Below, in pieces: positions 17,237-26,269 of a stretch of 64,000 nt of DNA. The translations under genes and the position numbers were made by a program. Every line of letters starts with the position of its first letter. Position 1 is the first letter of the stretch. Where the stretch lies: the NCBI GenBank assembly GCA_047975325.1, contig JBKEDF010000049.1, forward strand, positions 72,561 through 136,560. The letters run 5' to 3'. The notes below the pieces were generated by a model. The model was not told the DNA's origin. It ran no database searches and was given only the letters and a program-made list of their open reading frames with translations. Source of the DNA: JBKEDF01 sp047975325 (GTDB lineage: Bacteria > Pseudomonadota > Alphaproteobacteria > Rhodobacterales > Rhodobacteraceae).

Positions 17237-18061
17237 ATGACCGAGAGCCCGACCTTGACCGCCCCCAGCCCCGCCAAGATCACACTTCCCGATGCGCAGA
17301 CGGTCAATTCCGTACGGCACTGGACGGATCGGCTGTTTTCCTTCCGCGTGACACGACCACAAAGCCTGCGATTCCGTTCGGGTGAATTCGTGATGATCGG
17401 GCTGCTTGGGGATAACGGAAAACCGCTGTTGCGGGCCTATTCCATCGCCTCACCCAATTGGGATGAGGAACTGGAATTTTATTCGATCAAGGTTCCCGAT
17501 GGGCCGCTGACATCAAAATTGCAACATATCCAGCCGGACGATCAGATCATCCTGCGCCCCAAGCCGGTCGGAACGCTGGTTCACGATGCGCTCCTGCCCG
17601 GGAAACGGGTCTGGTTTCTGGCCACCGGCACCGGTATCGCACCTTTCGCCTCACTGATGCGCGACCCTGAAACATATGAAAAATATGACAGCGTCATCAT
17701 GATGCATACCTGCCGTGAGGCGGCAGAACTGGAATATGGCCGTCAGTTGGTCGAGAACCTGCGCAATGACGAATTGATCGGTGAGATGGTGGAAGGCAAG
17801 CTGCACTACTACCCCACCACGACCCGCGAAAAGACCGCGCAGATGGGCAGGATCACCGACAATCTGAGCTCCGGCAAGGTCTTTGCCGATCTTGGTCTGC
17901 CGCAAATGAACGCCGAGGAAGATCGCGCCATGGTCTGCGGCAGCCTGGATTTCAATATCGACGTCAAGAAGGTGCTCGAAAGTTTCGGCCTCAATGAGGG
18001 CGCAAATTCCGACCCAAAGGAATATGTCGTCGAAAAGGCCTTTGTTGGCGACGGAATATAG
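17237..18061 (+). CDS. fpr: Ferredoxin/flavodoxin-NADP+ reductase
   Basis: FAD enzyme moving electrons between NADPH and ferredoxin or flavodoxin, 274 residues, likely electron source for the sulfite reductase. The FAD-binding RAYS is at 66-69; the NADP-binding GTGIAPF and MVCGS motifs follow in order. It ends in YVVEKAFVGDGI, close to the extended C-terminus of the Rhodobacter-type bacterial enzyme. Its start is 73 bases after the DUF934 gene, enough for its own promoter; the spacer contains AAAAGGAG 25 bases before the start and a small CCGGTcccgAACCGG inverted repeat. Confidence 0.95.
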   Translation: MTESPTLTAPSPAKITLPDAQTVNSVRHWTDRLFSFRVTRPQSLRFRSGEFVMIGLLGDNGKPLLRAYSIASPNWDEELEFYSIKVPDGPLTSKLQHIQPDDQIILRPKPVGTLVHDALLPGKRVWFLATGTGIAPFASLMRDPETYEKYDSVIMMHTCREAAELEYGRQLVENLRNDELIGEMVEGKLHYYPTTTREKTAQMGRITDNLSSGKVFADLGLPQMNAEEDRAMVCGSLDFNIDVKKVLESFGLNEGANSDPKEYVVEKAFVGDGI

Positions 18062-18080
18062 GCACCGCCCCGCAGGCCGA

Positions 18081-18869
18081 TCAGCCCGCCGCCGCCACCG
18101 CGCGCCGGGCCATCACCGTAACCAGATGTGCACGATATTCCGGGCTGCCATGCAGATCGGCGATCAGGTTATCCGCCGGAACCGCAAGCCCGGCCAGCGC
18201 CTCGGCACGGAAATCCGCACTTAACGCCGTCTCCGCCGCAGACCAGCGATGCACACCATCATTGGAGGCCCCCGTGACGGCCACCCTGACCCCATCGCCA
18301 TATTTGGCCACGAAAACCCCCACCAACGCAAAACGCGATGCGGGCTGGACAAATTTCATGTAGGCCGCTTTTTCCGGGATCGGAAAATCCACACCGGTGA
18401 CAATCTCATCTTCCTCCAGCGCTGTGGTGAACATGCCCTGAAAGAAATCATCGGCGACCATTTCCCGCGCACTGGTGCGGATCGTGGCACCGGAACCAAG
18501 CGCAGCAGCCGGATAGCAGGCCGATGGATCATTATTGGCAAGGCTTCCACCAATCGTGCCGCGATTACGTACCGCCGGATCCCCAATCTGCCCTGCAAGG
18601 GCGGCCAGCGCGGGATAGGCCGTGGCGGCCTCCCGTGCGACCTGCGCATGGGTGGTTGCACCTCCGATCCGCAGCATTCCACCTTCGGTGGAGACGCCGA
18701 TCAATTCGGCAACACCGTTCAGGCTGACCAGAACTTCCGGCGCGGCCAGCCGCTGTTTCATCGTGGGCAAAAGCGTCTGCCCCCCCGAAAGCGCCTGCGC
18801 GCCTTCCGCCGCCATCGCCTCGACCGCCTCTGCAAGTGATCCCGGCTTCACCAGTTCGAAATTATACAT
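18081..18869 (-). CDS. Molybdenum hydroxylase FAD-binding subunit (CoxM-like)
   Basis: FAD-binding medium subunit of a xanthine dehydrogenase-family molybdenum hydroxylase, 262 residues. FAD contacts appear as ALSGGQTLLPTMKQR near residue 30 and the second motif IGDPAVRNRGTIGGSLANNDP in the middle. It is the last gene of the G-S-L-M operon, 12 bases after the large subunit. The family includes CO dehydrogenase medium chains, but the operon's large chain is form II, so the substrate is not established. Confidence 0.9.
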   Translation of the reverse strand: MYNFELVKPGSLAEAVEAMAAEGAQALSGGQTLLPTMKQRLAAPEVLVSLNGVAELIGVSTEGGMLRIGGATTHAQVAREAATAYPALAALAGQIGDPAVRNRGTIGGSLANNDPSACYPAAALGSGATIRTSAREMVADDFFQGMFTTALEEDEIVTGVDFPIPEKAAYMKFVQPASRFALVGVFVAKYGDGVRVAVTGASNDGVHRWSAAETALSADFRAEALAGLAVPADNLIADLHGSPEYRAHLVTVMARRAVAAAG

Positions 18870-18881
18870 GGCTTGTCTCCT

Positions 18882-21254
18882 TCAACCCTGGATCGCCGCC
18901 CAGACGCGCGCCGGCGAAACAGGCATATCGATATGGGTTACATGGTTGTGACCACCCCGATGCAGCGCATCGATGACGGCATTGACCACCGCCGGGGGGG
19001 AACCGATTGCCCCTGCTTCACCACATCCCTTCACGCCAAGCGGGTTATGCGTACAGGGCGTGACACAACTGTGATCCACCTTGAAAGACGGGACATCATC
19101 CGCCCGGGGCATGGCGTAATCCATGAAGGAGCCGCTCAGGAGCTGCCCGTTTTCGTCAAAGACGCAATGTTCCAGAAGCGCCTGGCCAATCCCCTGCGCC
19201 ACCCCCCCCTGGACCTGGCCATCCACGATCATCGGGTTGACGATATTTCCGAAATCATCGGCGGCACTGAAGGAAAGGATATCCACTTTGCCGGTTTCAG
19301 GATCCACCTCCACCTCGCAGGCATAACCGCCCGAGGGGTAGGTGAAATTCGACGGATCGTAAAAGGCTGTCTCCTCCAGTCCCGGCTCCAGGTCTTCCAG
19401 CGGGTAGTTATGCGGAACATAGGCCGCCAGGGTCACCCCGGCCCAATCGACCGATTTATCGGTCCCAGCCACCGAAAAGGCGCCATCCTTCAATTCGATA
19501 TCGGCCTCCGACGCCTCCAAAAGATGGGCTGCGATCTTTCTGGCCTTGTCGATGACCTTGTTGGTGGCCCGTACGATGGCAGACCCCCCAACCGCAAGCG
19601 AGCGGGAACCATAGGTCCCCATCCCCATGGGGGTATTGGCCGTGTCGCCATGGTGGATTTCCACCTGACCCGCATCCACGCCAATCATATCGGCCACCAC
19701 CTGGGCAAAAGTTGTTTCATGGCCCTGCCCATGGCTGTGGCTGCCAGTATAGATGGAGATCGAGCCCGTGGCATTCACCCGGACCGTGGCACTTTCGTAA
19801 AGCCCGGCACGGGCGCCCAATTGCCCCACAAGGTTGGAAGGGGCAATGCCGCAGGCCTCGATATAATGCGCGATGCCAAAGCCCCGTAGCTTGCCCCGGG
19901 CCTTGCTTTCCGCTGCACGGGCTTCAAACCCTGCACGATCACAGATCTCAAGCAGCTTGTCCATCGTGGCATGATAATTTCCGGTATCGTAGACGAGCGC
20001 CACCGGTGTCTGATAGGGAAACTGATCCGGCCTGATGAAATTCAGTCGTCGCAGTTCCACCGGATCAATCCCCAGTTCCCGCGCAGCCTTGTCCACCAGC
20101 CGTTCAAGCTGAAAGGTCGCCTCCGGCCGCCCGGCCCCACGATAGGCATCAACCGGCACGGTATTGGTGAACACCGCCTTCACATTCACATAGATCAGCG
20201 GCGTACGGTAATTGCCCGCCATCAACACCCCATGCAGCCAGGTCGGAACCGAGGTGGAAAAGGTGCTCAGGTAAGCCCCCATATTGGCATGGGTATCGGT
20301 CCTGAGCGCGGTGAAATTATGTTCCGCATCCAGTGCCAGTTCAATCTTCGTGACATGATCGCGCCCCTGCGCGTCGGAAATAAAGGCCTCGCTGCGCGTC
20401 GAGGTCCATTTCACCGGACGGCCGATCAGCTTTGCCGCCCATGTCACCGCCGCCTCTTCGGCATAATGGAAAATCTTTGACCCAAACCCGCCGCCGACAT
20501 CCGGCGCCACAACGCGCAGCTTGTGTTCGGGGATATTGAGCACGAAAGCCCCCATCAGAAGCCGGATCACATGCGGGTTCTGACTGGTGGTATAAAGCGT
20601 ATGATTGCCTGAAAAATCCTCGTAATCCCCTACCGCGACACGCGGCTCCATCGGATTGGCGATCAACCGGTTATTAACCAGTTCCAGCGTGGTCACATGG
20701 GCGGCCTTCATGAAGGCCTCATCGACAGCAGCCTTATTTTCTTCAACAAAACCCCAGTCATAGCAAAGGTTTGAAGAAAGATCCTCATGTATTTTTGGCG
20801 CGTCGGGCGCCAATGCCGCCTTCATGTCCAGCACCGCCGGCAGTTCCATGATCTCAACCGAAATCGCCTCCGCTGCATCGCGAGCCTGTTCCAGGCTTTC
20901 AGCCACAATCATCGCAATGGGATCGCCGACATGGCGTACCTTGCCTTCTGCCAGAACCGGATGTTTGGGTTCCTGCATCGGCTTTCCGAAACGGTCCGTA
21001 ACTTCCCAGCCGCAGGGCAGCCCGCCCGCGCTTTCGAAATCCTTTGCCGTAAGGATACGCAACACCCCCGGCATGGCCTCCGCCTCGGACAGATCCACCG
21101 CGTCAATCCGGCCATGCGCCACATCGGAACGCAGGAAATGCGCATAGGCCTGACCACGGATATTGATATCATCCGTATAACGGCCCTGGCCGGTCAGAAA
21201 ACGAACGTCTTCGCGCCGCTTGGTGCTGGCGCCGATGCCACCATCTTTGGGCAT
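18882..21254 (-). CDS. Molybdenum hydroxylase large subunit (form II CoxL-like)
   Basis: Catalytic molybdopterin subunit, 790 residues. The active-site loop reads AYRGAGRPEA. Form I CO dehydrogenases carry AYRCSFR with the copper-binding cysteine; AYRGAGR marks form II, whose CO oxidation is doubtful and which may hydroxylate other substrates. VGGGFGSK and the C-terminal GVKGCGEAGAIGSPPAVVNA with the catalytic glutamate are conserved. The start is ATG 21254, with GGGGGAGG six bases upstream; an in-frame start 36 bases further up lacks such a site. Second structural gene of the operon, after the iron-sulfur subunit. Confidence 0.92.
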   Translation of the reverse strand: MPKDGGIGASTKRREDVRFLTGQGRYTDDINIRGQAYAHFLRSDVAHGRIDAVDLSEAEAMPGVLRILTAKDFESAGGLPCGWEVTDRFGKPMQEPKHPVLAEGKVRHVGDPIAMIVAESLEQARDAAEAISVEIMELPAVLDMKAALAPDAPKIHEDLSSNLCYDWGFVEENKAAVDEAFMKAAHVTTLELVNNRLIANPMEPRVAVGDYEDFSGNHTLYTTSQNPHVIRLLMGAFVLNIPEHKLRVVAPDVGGGFGSKIFHYAEEAAVTWAAKLIGRPVKWTSTRSEAFISDAQGRDHVTKIELALDAEHNFTALRTDTHANMGAYLSTFSTSVPTWLHGVLMAGNYRTPLIYVNVKAVFTNTVPVDAYRGAGRPEATFQLERLVDKAARELGIDPVELRRLNFIRPDQFPYQTPVALVYDTGNYHATMDKLLEICDRAGFEARAAESKARGKLRGFGIAHYIEACGIAPSNLVGQLGARAGLYESATVRVNATGSISIYTGSHSHGQGHETTFAQVVADMIGVDAGQVEIHHGDTANTPMGMGTYGSRSLAVGGSAIVRATNKVIDKARKIAAHLLEASEADIELKDGAFSVAGTDKSVDWAGVTLAAYVPHNYPLEDLEPGLEETAFYDPSNFTYPSGGYACEVEVDPETGKVDILSFSAADDFGNIVNPMIVDGQVQGGVAQGIGQALLEHCVFDENGQLLSGSFMDYAMPRADDVPSFKVDHSCVTPCTHNPLGVKGCGEAGAIGSPPAVVNAVIDALHRGGHNHVTHIDMPVSPARVWAAIQG

Positions 21255-21335
21255 GTGAACCTCCCCCTTTGGATTGGCCGCCTGCGACAACGGCCTGTCT
21301 TGCCACGGGGCCCCCTCCCGGCGCCCCGGGCGGGA

Positions 21336-21821
21336 TCATTCGGCGGCGATGGCCGATGCCTCCTGCCCCGAGGCCGCCAATATCGCCTTCACGATATTGT
21401 GGTAGCCCGTGCAGCGGCAGATATTGCCTTCAAGGTAATGGCGGATCTCGGTCTCGCTGGGTCTTGGGTTTTCGGCCAGAAGCGCTGCCGCGCTCATCAC
21501 CATGCCCGGGGTGCAGAAACCGCATTGCAGCCCGTGATGGTCCTGAAAGGCCTGCTGGATCGTGGATAGTGAACCATCGGCATTGGCCATCCCCTCAATG
21601 GTGCGCACCTCCGCACCAGCCACATCCTGGGCAAAGACCGAACAGCTTTTGACCGCCTTGCCATCGACATGGACCACGCAAGCCCCGCATTGCGACGTAT
21701 CGCAGCCCACATGGGTGCCCGTCATCCCCAGGCCTTCCCGCAGGAATTGCACCAGAAGCGTCCGTCCCTCCGTTTCCGCCGAGACGGAATTCCCGTTCAC
21801 CACCATCGTGACTTTGGTCAT
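21336..21821 (-). CDS. Molybdenum hydroxylase [2Fe-2S] subunit (CoxS-like)
   Basis: Small iron-sulfur subunit, 161 residues. The plant-type cluster binds in GCDTSQCGACVVHVDG plus SC, and the second cluster in QCGFCTPGM and ICRCTGY, the normal two-cluster pattern. ATG 21821 is chosen because GAGGGAGG lies six bases upstream; a closer ATG two codons earlier directly abuts that site. Order S then L then M on the minus strand matches form II operons. Confidence 0.93.
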   Translation of the reverse strand: MTKVTMVVNGNSVSAETEGRTLLVQFLREGLGMTGTHVGCDTSQCGACVVHVDGKAVKSCSVFAQDVAGAEVRTIEGMANADGSLSTIQQAFQDHHGLQCGFCTPGMVMSAAALLAENPRPSETEIRHYLEGNICRCTGYHNIVKAILAASGQEASAIAAE

Positions 21822-21869
21822 CGTCATCCTCCCTCGAATAACCCTGGGTATCGATGCGGCCCGGTCCAA

Positions 21870-22394
21870 TCAGCCCAACATGCGTTTGAACCAGCCCTTT
21901 CTCCGTTCCGTATCACCACTGTTTTCGGCGGTCTCCTCTTCCGCCTCCTCGGGGTTTTCCTCCACAGCCGCCTGAAACCGCGTGAAAAAATCATCCGCCA
22001 TCTTCTTGGCAAAGCCGTCAATGATCCGGCTGCCAAGCTGCGCAAGCTTGCCCCCTACCTTGGCCTCCACCTCATAGGAAAGCAATGTCCCCTTTTCCGA
22101 AGGGGCCAGGGTCACATTCGCACTCCCCTTGGCAAAGCCCGCAGCACCCCCCTTGCCCTCACCATTGATGGTCAGGCTTTCGCCCTCCACCATATCGGAC
22201 AGGGTTACCTTGCCGGTAAATTTGGCCTTCACCGGCCCTACCTTTTGCACCACGATGGCTTCGAACCCCTCCTCGGGGTTGCCGGACATGCTTTCGCAGC
22301 CGGGAACACATTCCTTCAGCACCTCGGCCGAAAGAATCGCGGACCAGACCGTTGCAACATCGGCCGCGATATCCCGCTGATCGGTAAGTTTCAC
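21870..22394 (-). CDS. CoxG-like carbon monoxide dehydrogenase subunit G
   Basis: SRPBCC/START-fold protein, 174 residues. CoxG in Oligotropha anchors CO dehydrogenase to the membrane. Here the N-terminal 145 residues carry the fold (DQRDIAADVATVWSAILSAEVLKECVPGCE), and the C-terminus is a run of glutamates followed by ERRKGWFKRMLG, a basic amphipathic end suited to membrane contact. It is first in the operon, 48 bases ahead of the iron-sulfur subunit. Confidence 0.88.
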   Translation of the reverse strand: MKLTDQRDIAADVATVWSAILSAEVLKECVPGCESMSGNPEEGFEAIVVQKVGPVKAKFTGKVTLSDMVEGESLTINGEGKGGAAGFAKGSANVTLAPSEKGTLLSYEVEAKVGGKLAQLGSRIIDGFAKKMADDFFTRFQAAVEENPEEAEEETAENSGDTERRKGWFKRMLG

Positions 22395-22526
22395 GCATTC
22401 CCCCCCTTGATGGGTCGGTGTTCGCCCCCGGACCCACAGCCCGGCTTCACCGATTTTTTAACAGCATGTCATGAGGCAGGCCTTGCTGGCAACAAAGATC
22501 GGCCCATGGGGTGGCGCAGGCAAAAT

Positions 22527-24158
22527 TCAGGTAATGACATTCGGCGCCTTGCGGCCGGTCTGCTCCTCAATCCTGGCCAGATCATGCGCCGCGCGAATGA
22601 CCGGTGCCAGCGCTTCCTGCGGATCCAGGTCAAGCCCTTCCGGTCCCGCACTGAACCGTTCAAGATAAAGTCGCAGCGTCGCGCCTTCGGTTCCCGTTCC
22701 CGAAAGCCGCAATACGATCCGGCTGCCATCCTCAAAGAGGATCCGCACCCCCTGTCGCTGGCTTACCGATCCATCCACCGGATCGGCATAGGAAAAATCA
22801 TCGGCGGCGGTGATGGTCATGCCCTCGACCCGCTGTCCCGCCAGCCCGTCAAGCCGATCCCGCAAATCGACCATCAGCGCATCGGCCTTTTCGGTCTCGA
22901 TCGCCTCGAAATCATGGCGGCTGTAATAATTGCGCCCGAATCGTTTCCAATGGTCGGCCAGAACCTCCGCCACGCTTTCCTTCCGGACAGCAAGGATATT
23001 GAGCCACAGAAGCACCGCCCAAAGCCCGTCCTTTTCGCGGACGTGATCGGAGCCGGTGCCAAAACTTTCCTCGCCGCAGATCGTCGCCTTTCCGGCATCC
23101 AGAAGATTGCCGAAAAATTTCCATCCCGTCGGGGTCTCAAACGCGGCTATCCCCAGCACCTCGGCCACGCGATCAGCGGCGGCGGAGGTCGGCATGGAAC
23201 GGGCAACACCCGCAATCCCACCCGCATAACCGGGCACCAGATGGGCATTGGCCGCCAGTATCGCCAGACTATCGGATGGGGAAACATAGGCACCGCGCCC
23301 CAGCACCATGTTGCGATCCCCGTCCCCATCGGAGGCGGCACCGAAATCGGGAGCGTCCCCCCCCATCATTTCATCCATCAATTCATGTGCCCAGGTCGGG
23401 TTCGGATCAGGATGCATGCCGCCGAAATCCGGCAATGGTGTGGAATGAACAACCGTCCCGGGCTGCGCCCCCAGCCGGTTTTCAAGGATCTCCACCGCAT
23501 AGGGGCCGGTCACCGCCCACATCGCATCAAAGCGCATGGTAAAACCGCCTTCGAACATCGCCCGGATCGCGGCAAAATCAAAAAGGCCTTCCATCAGTTC
23601 GGCATAGTCGGAAACAGGATCGACAATATCGACCTCCATCTGCCCCAGGGCAACCTTGCCCGGACGATCAAGGTCCAGATCCTGTGCATCGAAATAACTA
23701 TAAGCGCGTATCTGCCCTGTTGCGGCGTGAATAGCCTGGGTCACGGGTTCGGGTGCGGGGCCGCCGTTGGGCATATTGAACTTGATGCCAAAGTCCTCCT
23801 CCGGCCCGCCGGGATTATGGGAAGCCGACAGGATGATCCCGCCATCCGTGCCGTTAAGCCGGATCAGATGACTCGCCGCCGGGGTCGACAGGATGCCGCC
23901 GCGCCCCACAATCACCCGCGCTGCGCCCTGCCCCGCAGCCATGCGCAGGATCACCTGTACCGCACGGTCATTGTGAAACCGGCCATCCCCCCCCAGAACC
24001 AGAGCCTTGCCCTTCACCCCGCCAATCGCCTTGAAGATCGCCTGAACAAAACATTCCAGATAATGCGGCTGCATGAAGACCCGCGTTTTCTTGCGCAGGC
24101 CCGAAGTGCCGGGTTTCTGCCCCTCAAACGCGGTGACTGTGATGTTGCGGACGGCCAT
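22527..24158 (-). CDS. pgm: Alpha-D-glucose phosphate-specific phosphoglucomutase
   Basis: Interconverts glucose 1-phosphate and glucose 6-phosphate for glycogen, UDP-glucose and exopolysaccharide pathways; 543 residues, full length. The phosphoserine loop is ILSASHNPGGPEEDFG, the metal loop DGDGDRN, the sugar-binding loop GEESFG, and the phosphate-binding RLSGTGTEGATLR near the C-terminus. ATG 24158 has AGGAGA at good spacing; a frame extension of nine codons upstream has none. Monocistronic by appearance. Confidence 0.96.
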   Translation of the reverse strand: MAVRNITVTAFEGQKPGTSGLRKKTRVFMQPHYLECFVQAIFKAIGGVKGKALVLGGDGRFHNDRAVQVILRMAAGQGAARVIVGRGGILSTPAASHLIRLNGTDGGIILSASHNPGGPEEDFGIKFNMPNGGPAPEPVTQAIHAATGQIRAYSYFDAQDLDLDRPGKVALGQMEVDIVDPVSDYAELMEGLFDFAAIRAMFEGGFTMRFDAMWAVTGPYAVEILENRLGAQPGTVVHSTPLPDFGGMHPDPNPTWAHELMDEMMGGDAPDFGAASDGDGDRNMVLGRGAYVSPSDSLAILAANAHLVPGYAGGIAGVARSMPTSAAADRVAEVLGIAAFETPTGWKFFGNLLDAGKATICGEESFGTGSDHVREKDGLWAVLLWLNILAVRKESVAEVLADHWKRFGRNYYSRHDFEAIETEKADALMVDLRDRLDGLAGQRVEGMTITAADDFSYADPVDGSVSQRQGVRILFEDGSRIVLRLSGTGTEGATLRLYLERFSAGPEGLDLDPQEALAPVIRAAHDLARIEEQTGRKAPNVIT

Positions 24159-24469
24159 GATCTCTCCTGTATGTCGTTTCGGCACGAAAACGAATCCCGA
24201 ATTGGGCTGCAGCCGCGCTTTACGTGCCGGCCTTTTCAGTTCTCGCGTCCGGGCGGGTCATGTCAAGAAGGACCCGCCGCCCTGCACCGATCCTTAACCC
24301 TGACGGGGAGGCGCGCGAAATCTTGGGCAAGATCATGCGCAGATCCGCAATAACGCACAACAGAGGATGACAGGCAGGTGACCCTCCGCTATATATTGTG
24401 GCAAGGGGCATAGAACCCCGGATAATTCATGGCCCCGGCAGGGCTGCGGGGCAAAAGAGGCGGGCAACA
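24159..24469. promoter_or_regulatory. Divergent region between pgm and the SYLF gene
   Basis: 311 bases without an ORF. It contains a hairpin with arms GGCGGGTC (24252-24259) and GACCCGCC (24271-24278), which would sit in the 5' leader of pgm if transcription starts above it, and a TATATT at 24392-24397 that may be the -10 of the plus-strand SYLF gene, with an ATGACA 19 bases upstream. Nothing else stands out. Confidence 0.35.
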
Positions 24470-25024
24470 ATGACAAGATTACACAGACGGACATTTCTGG
24501 CCACCGGCGCGGCGGGCCTGATGGTGGCGGGATGCGGCAACGGTATCGGCAGCACCGGGTCACAGCGGCTTGATGCCCGGGTTGATGCGACGCGGGACTA
24601 CCTGTTCAATCGCTATCCCGGCACGCGCGATCTGGCAAATAAAAGTTCGGGCGTCCTTTACATGCCACTGGTCACCGAGGCCGGATTTGGCTTTGGCGGT
24701 TCCTACGGGCAGGGCGCGTTGCGGATCAATGATGTTACGGTGGATTACTATTCGGCGACAACGGCCACGGTCGGCCTTCAGATCGGCGCACAGCAAGATG
24801 CCCATGCGCTTTTCTTCCTGACCGAGGAATCGCTGGCCGATTTCCGTCGTTCCCCGGGCTGGGCCGTCGGGGCCGATGTGCGTTATGCCACCCCCGAACA
24901 AGGCGCGAGCCTGGGCAAGGAAACGACCGAGATCAACCCCGTTATCGCATTGGTCTTCGGGCAATCCGGATTGATCGCAGGGGCCACACTGGCCGGTGTC
25001 AAATATTCCCGGATCATTCCCTGA
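24470..25024 (+). CDS. SYLF/YSC84-domain lipoprotein
   Basis: Lipid-binding SYLF (YSC84) domain protein, 184 residues. The N-terminus MTRLHRRTFLATGAAGLMVAGC combines a twin-arginine-like HRRTFL with a lipobox VAGC, so export through Tat before lipidation is possible. The SYLF core is GVLYMPLVTEAGFGFGGSYGQGAL, then YYSATTATVGLQIGAQQDAHALFF. Bacterial SYLF proteins have no settled role. The start ATG 24470 has GAGGCG a few bases upstream. It converges with the amidohydrolase across a terminator. Confidence 0.88.
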   Translation: MTRLHRRTFLATGAAGLMVAGCGNGIGSTGSQRLDARVDATRDYLFNRYPGTRDLANKSSGVLYMPLVTEAGFGFGGSYGQGALRINDVTVDYYSATTATVGLQIGAQQDAHALFFLTEESLADFRRSPGWAVGADVRYATPEQGASLGKETTEINPVIALVFGQSGLIAGATLAGVKYSRIIP

Positions 25025-25066
25025 ACGGGGACCCTCCCCCCGATTTACCTCGTAAGATATGGAAGG

Positions 25067-25090
25067 CCGGTCGTAACCCGACCGGTTTTT
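25067..25090 (+). terminator. Rho-independent terminator of the SYLF gene
   Basis: Stem CCGGTCG / CGACCGG with a five-base loop, followed by five T. It lies 42 bases after the SYLF stop and 15 bases before the end of the convergent amidohydrolase gene. Confidence 0.85.
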
Positions 25091-25105
25091 CCTTTTCCCC
25101 CGCCA

Positions 25106-26257
25106 TCACGGCGCGCCGCGATTTTCGACCAGACGCACAAAGATGCTCGCCCCCACAGGCAGGATCGTATCGTCAAAGATGAAACCCGGGTTGTGCAATG
25201 GCACATCGCCATCATGTCCAAGATTGAAAAAGGCCCCGGGCACCACGCGCAGAAGATCGGCCATGTCTTCCGATCCCATGGTCAGTTCGGCATCGGCGGC
25301 GGCCCTGTCACCAACCACATCGCGGGCTGCGCGGATAACATCCTCAACCCGTTCGGGATCATTTTCCAATACGTCAAAGACACGGCGTATATCGGCATTG
25401 ATGGTAATCCCATGGGCCATTGCCAGACCATCACAGACCTGTCGCATCCGGGTTTCGATCAGCACCGCATCCGATTCATCGAAAAACCGAAAGGTCCCGC
25501 GCAGCACGGCCTCGGCCGGGATCACGTTATAGGCCGAACCGGAATGAAATTCGGTCACCGAAACAACTGCGGGATGGGTAGGGTCCGTTTCCCGCGATAT
25601 GATGCGCTGGATTTCCCCGACCAGCGCTGCGCCAATGGCAATCGGATCGCGCCCCATATGGGGATAGGCGCCATGGCTGCCCTTTCCTGTGACGACAAGA
25701 TCAAAAAATCCGGCCCCTGCCTGCGCGCGCCCCGAACGCAGGCTGACATTTGAATGCGGGGCATAGGGATTGTTGTGAAGACCATATAGTTCATCACAAG
25801 GGAAGCGGTCAAAAAGCCCATCGGCCAGCATCGCCCGGGCACCGCCCAGACCTTCCTCCGCCGGCTGGAAAATAAAGGTCACGCGACCTGAAAAATCACG
25901 ATTTTCGGCAAGATAACGCGCTGCGCCCAGAAGCATCGTGGTATGGCCGTCATGGCCGCAACCATGGAAAACCCCCGAATTTTCCGACCGGTAAGGAAGG
26001 TTGGTCTGCTCTTCCATCGGCAACGCATCCATATCGGCGCGCAGAGCGATTGACCGGCCCGGTCGCTTGCCTTCCAGGACCCCAACCACGCCGGTCCGGC
26101 CAATACCGCGCGTCACCTCGATCCCCCAGCCTTTCAACAGTTCCGCCACCCGTGCGGACGTACGGTGTTCCTCAAATCCGATCTCCGGATAACGGTGGAA
26201 ATCGCGGCGCCATTCGGTCAGGTCAGCCGCAAATTTGGCAATACGGGGAATAATCAT
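25106..26257 (-). CDS. M20-family amidohydrolase (HipO-like)
   Basis: Metal-dependent aminoacylase or hippurate-hydrolase-like enzyme, 383 residues. Metal ligands are in HGCGHDGHTTMLLGAA, QPAEEG, and the later LHNNPYAP and LHNP segments; the lid domain carries GKGSHGAYPHMGRDPI. It follows recN on the same strand after 12 bases, so it is probably transcribed with it although the functions are unrelated. A second M20 gene of the same subfamily lies at 42.8 kb. The substrate is unknown. Confidence 0.9.
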   Translation of the reverse strand: MIIPRIAKFAADLTEWRRDFHRYPEIGFEEHRTSARVAELLKGWGIEVTRGIGRTGVVGVLEGKRPGRSIALRADMDALPMEEQTNLPYRSENSGVFHGCGHDGHTTMLLGAARYLAENRDFSGRVTFIFQPAEEGLGGARAMLADGLFDRFPCDELYGLHNNPYAPHSNVSLRSGRAQAGAGFFDLVVTGKGSHGAYPHMGRDPIAIGAALVGEIQRIISRETDPTHPAVVSVTEFHSGSAYNVIPAEAVLRGTFRFFDESDAVLIETRMRQVCDGLAMAHGITINADIRRVFDVLENDPERVEDVIRAARDVVGDRAAADAELTMGSEDMADLLRVVPGAFFNLGHDGDVPLHNPGFIFDDTILPVGASIFVRLVENRGAP

Positions 26258-26269
26258 CGTCGGGTTCTT

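Noticed and set aside
18873..19889. Long plus-strand frame inside the molybdenum hydroxylase large subunit
   Set aside because: Antisense shadow of a gene with intact catalytic motifs; no ribosome binding site and no recognisable protein.
18882..21254. Annotation as true aerobic CO dehydrogenase
   Set aside because: The active-site loop is AYRGAGR (form II), not the copper-binding AYRCSFR of proven CO dehydrogenases.
21669..24353. Very long open frame (894 codons) on the plus strand across coxS, coxG and pgm
   Set aside because: It is antisense to three genes with clear family motifs; its translation is His/Arg/Pro-rich without any domain. High GC third positions produce such frames.
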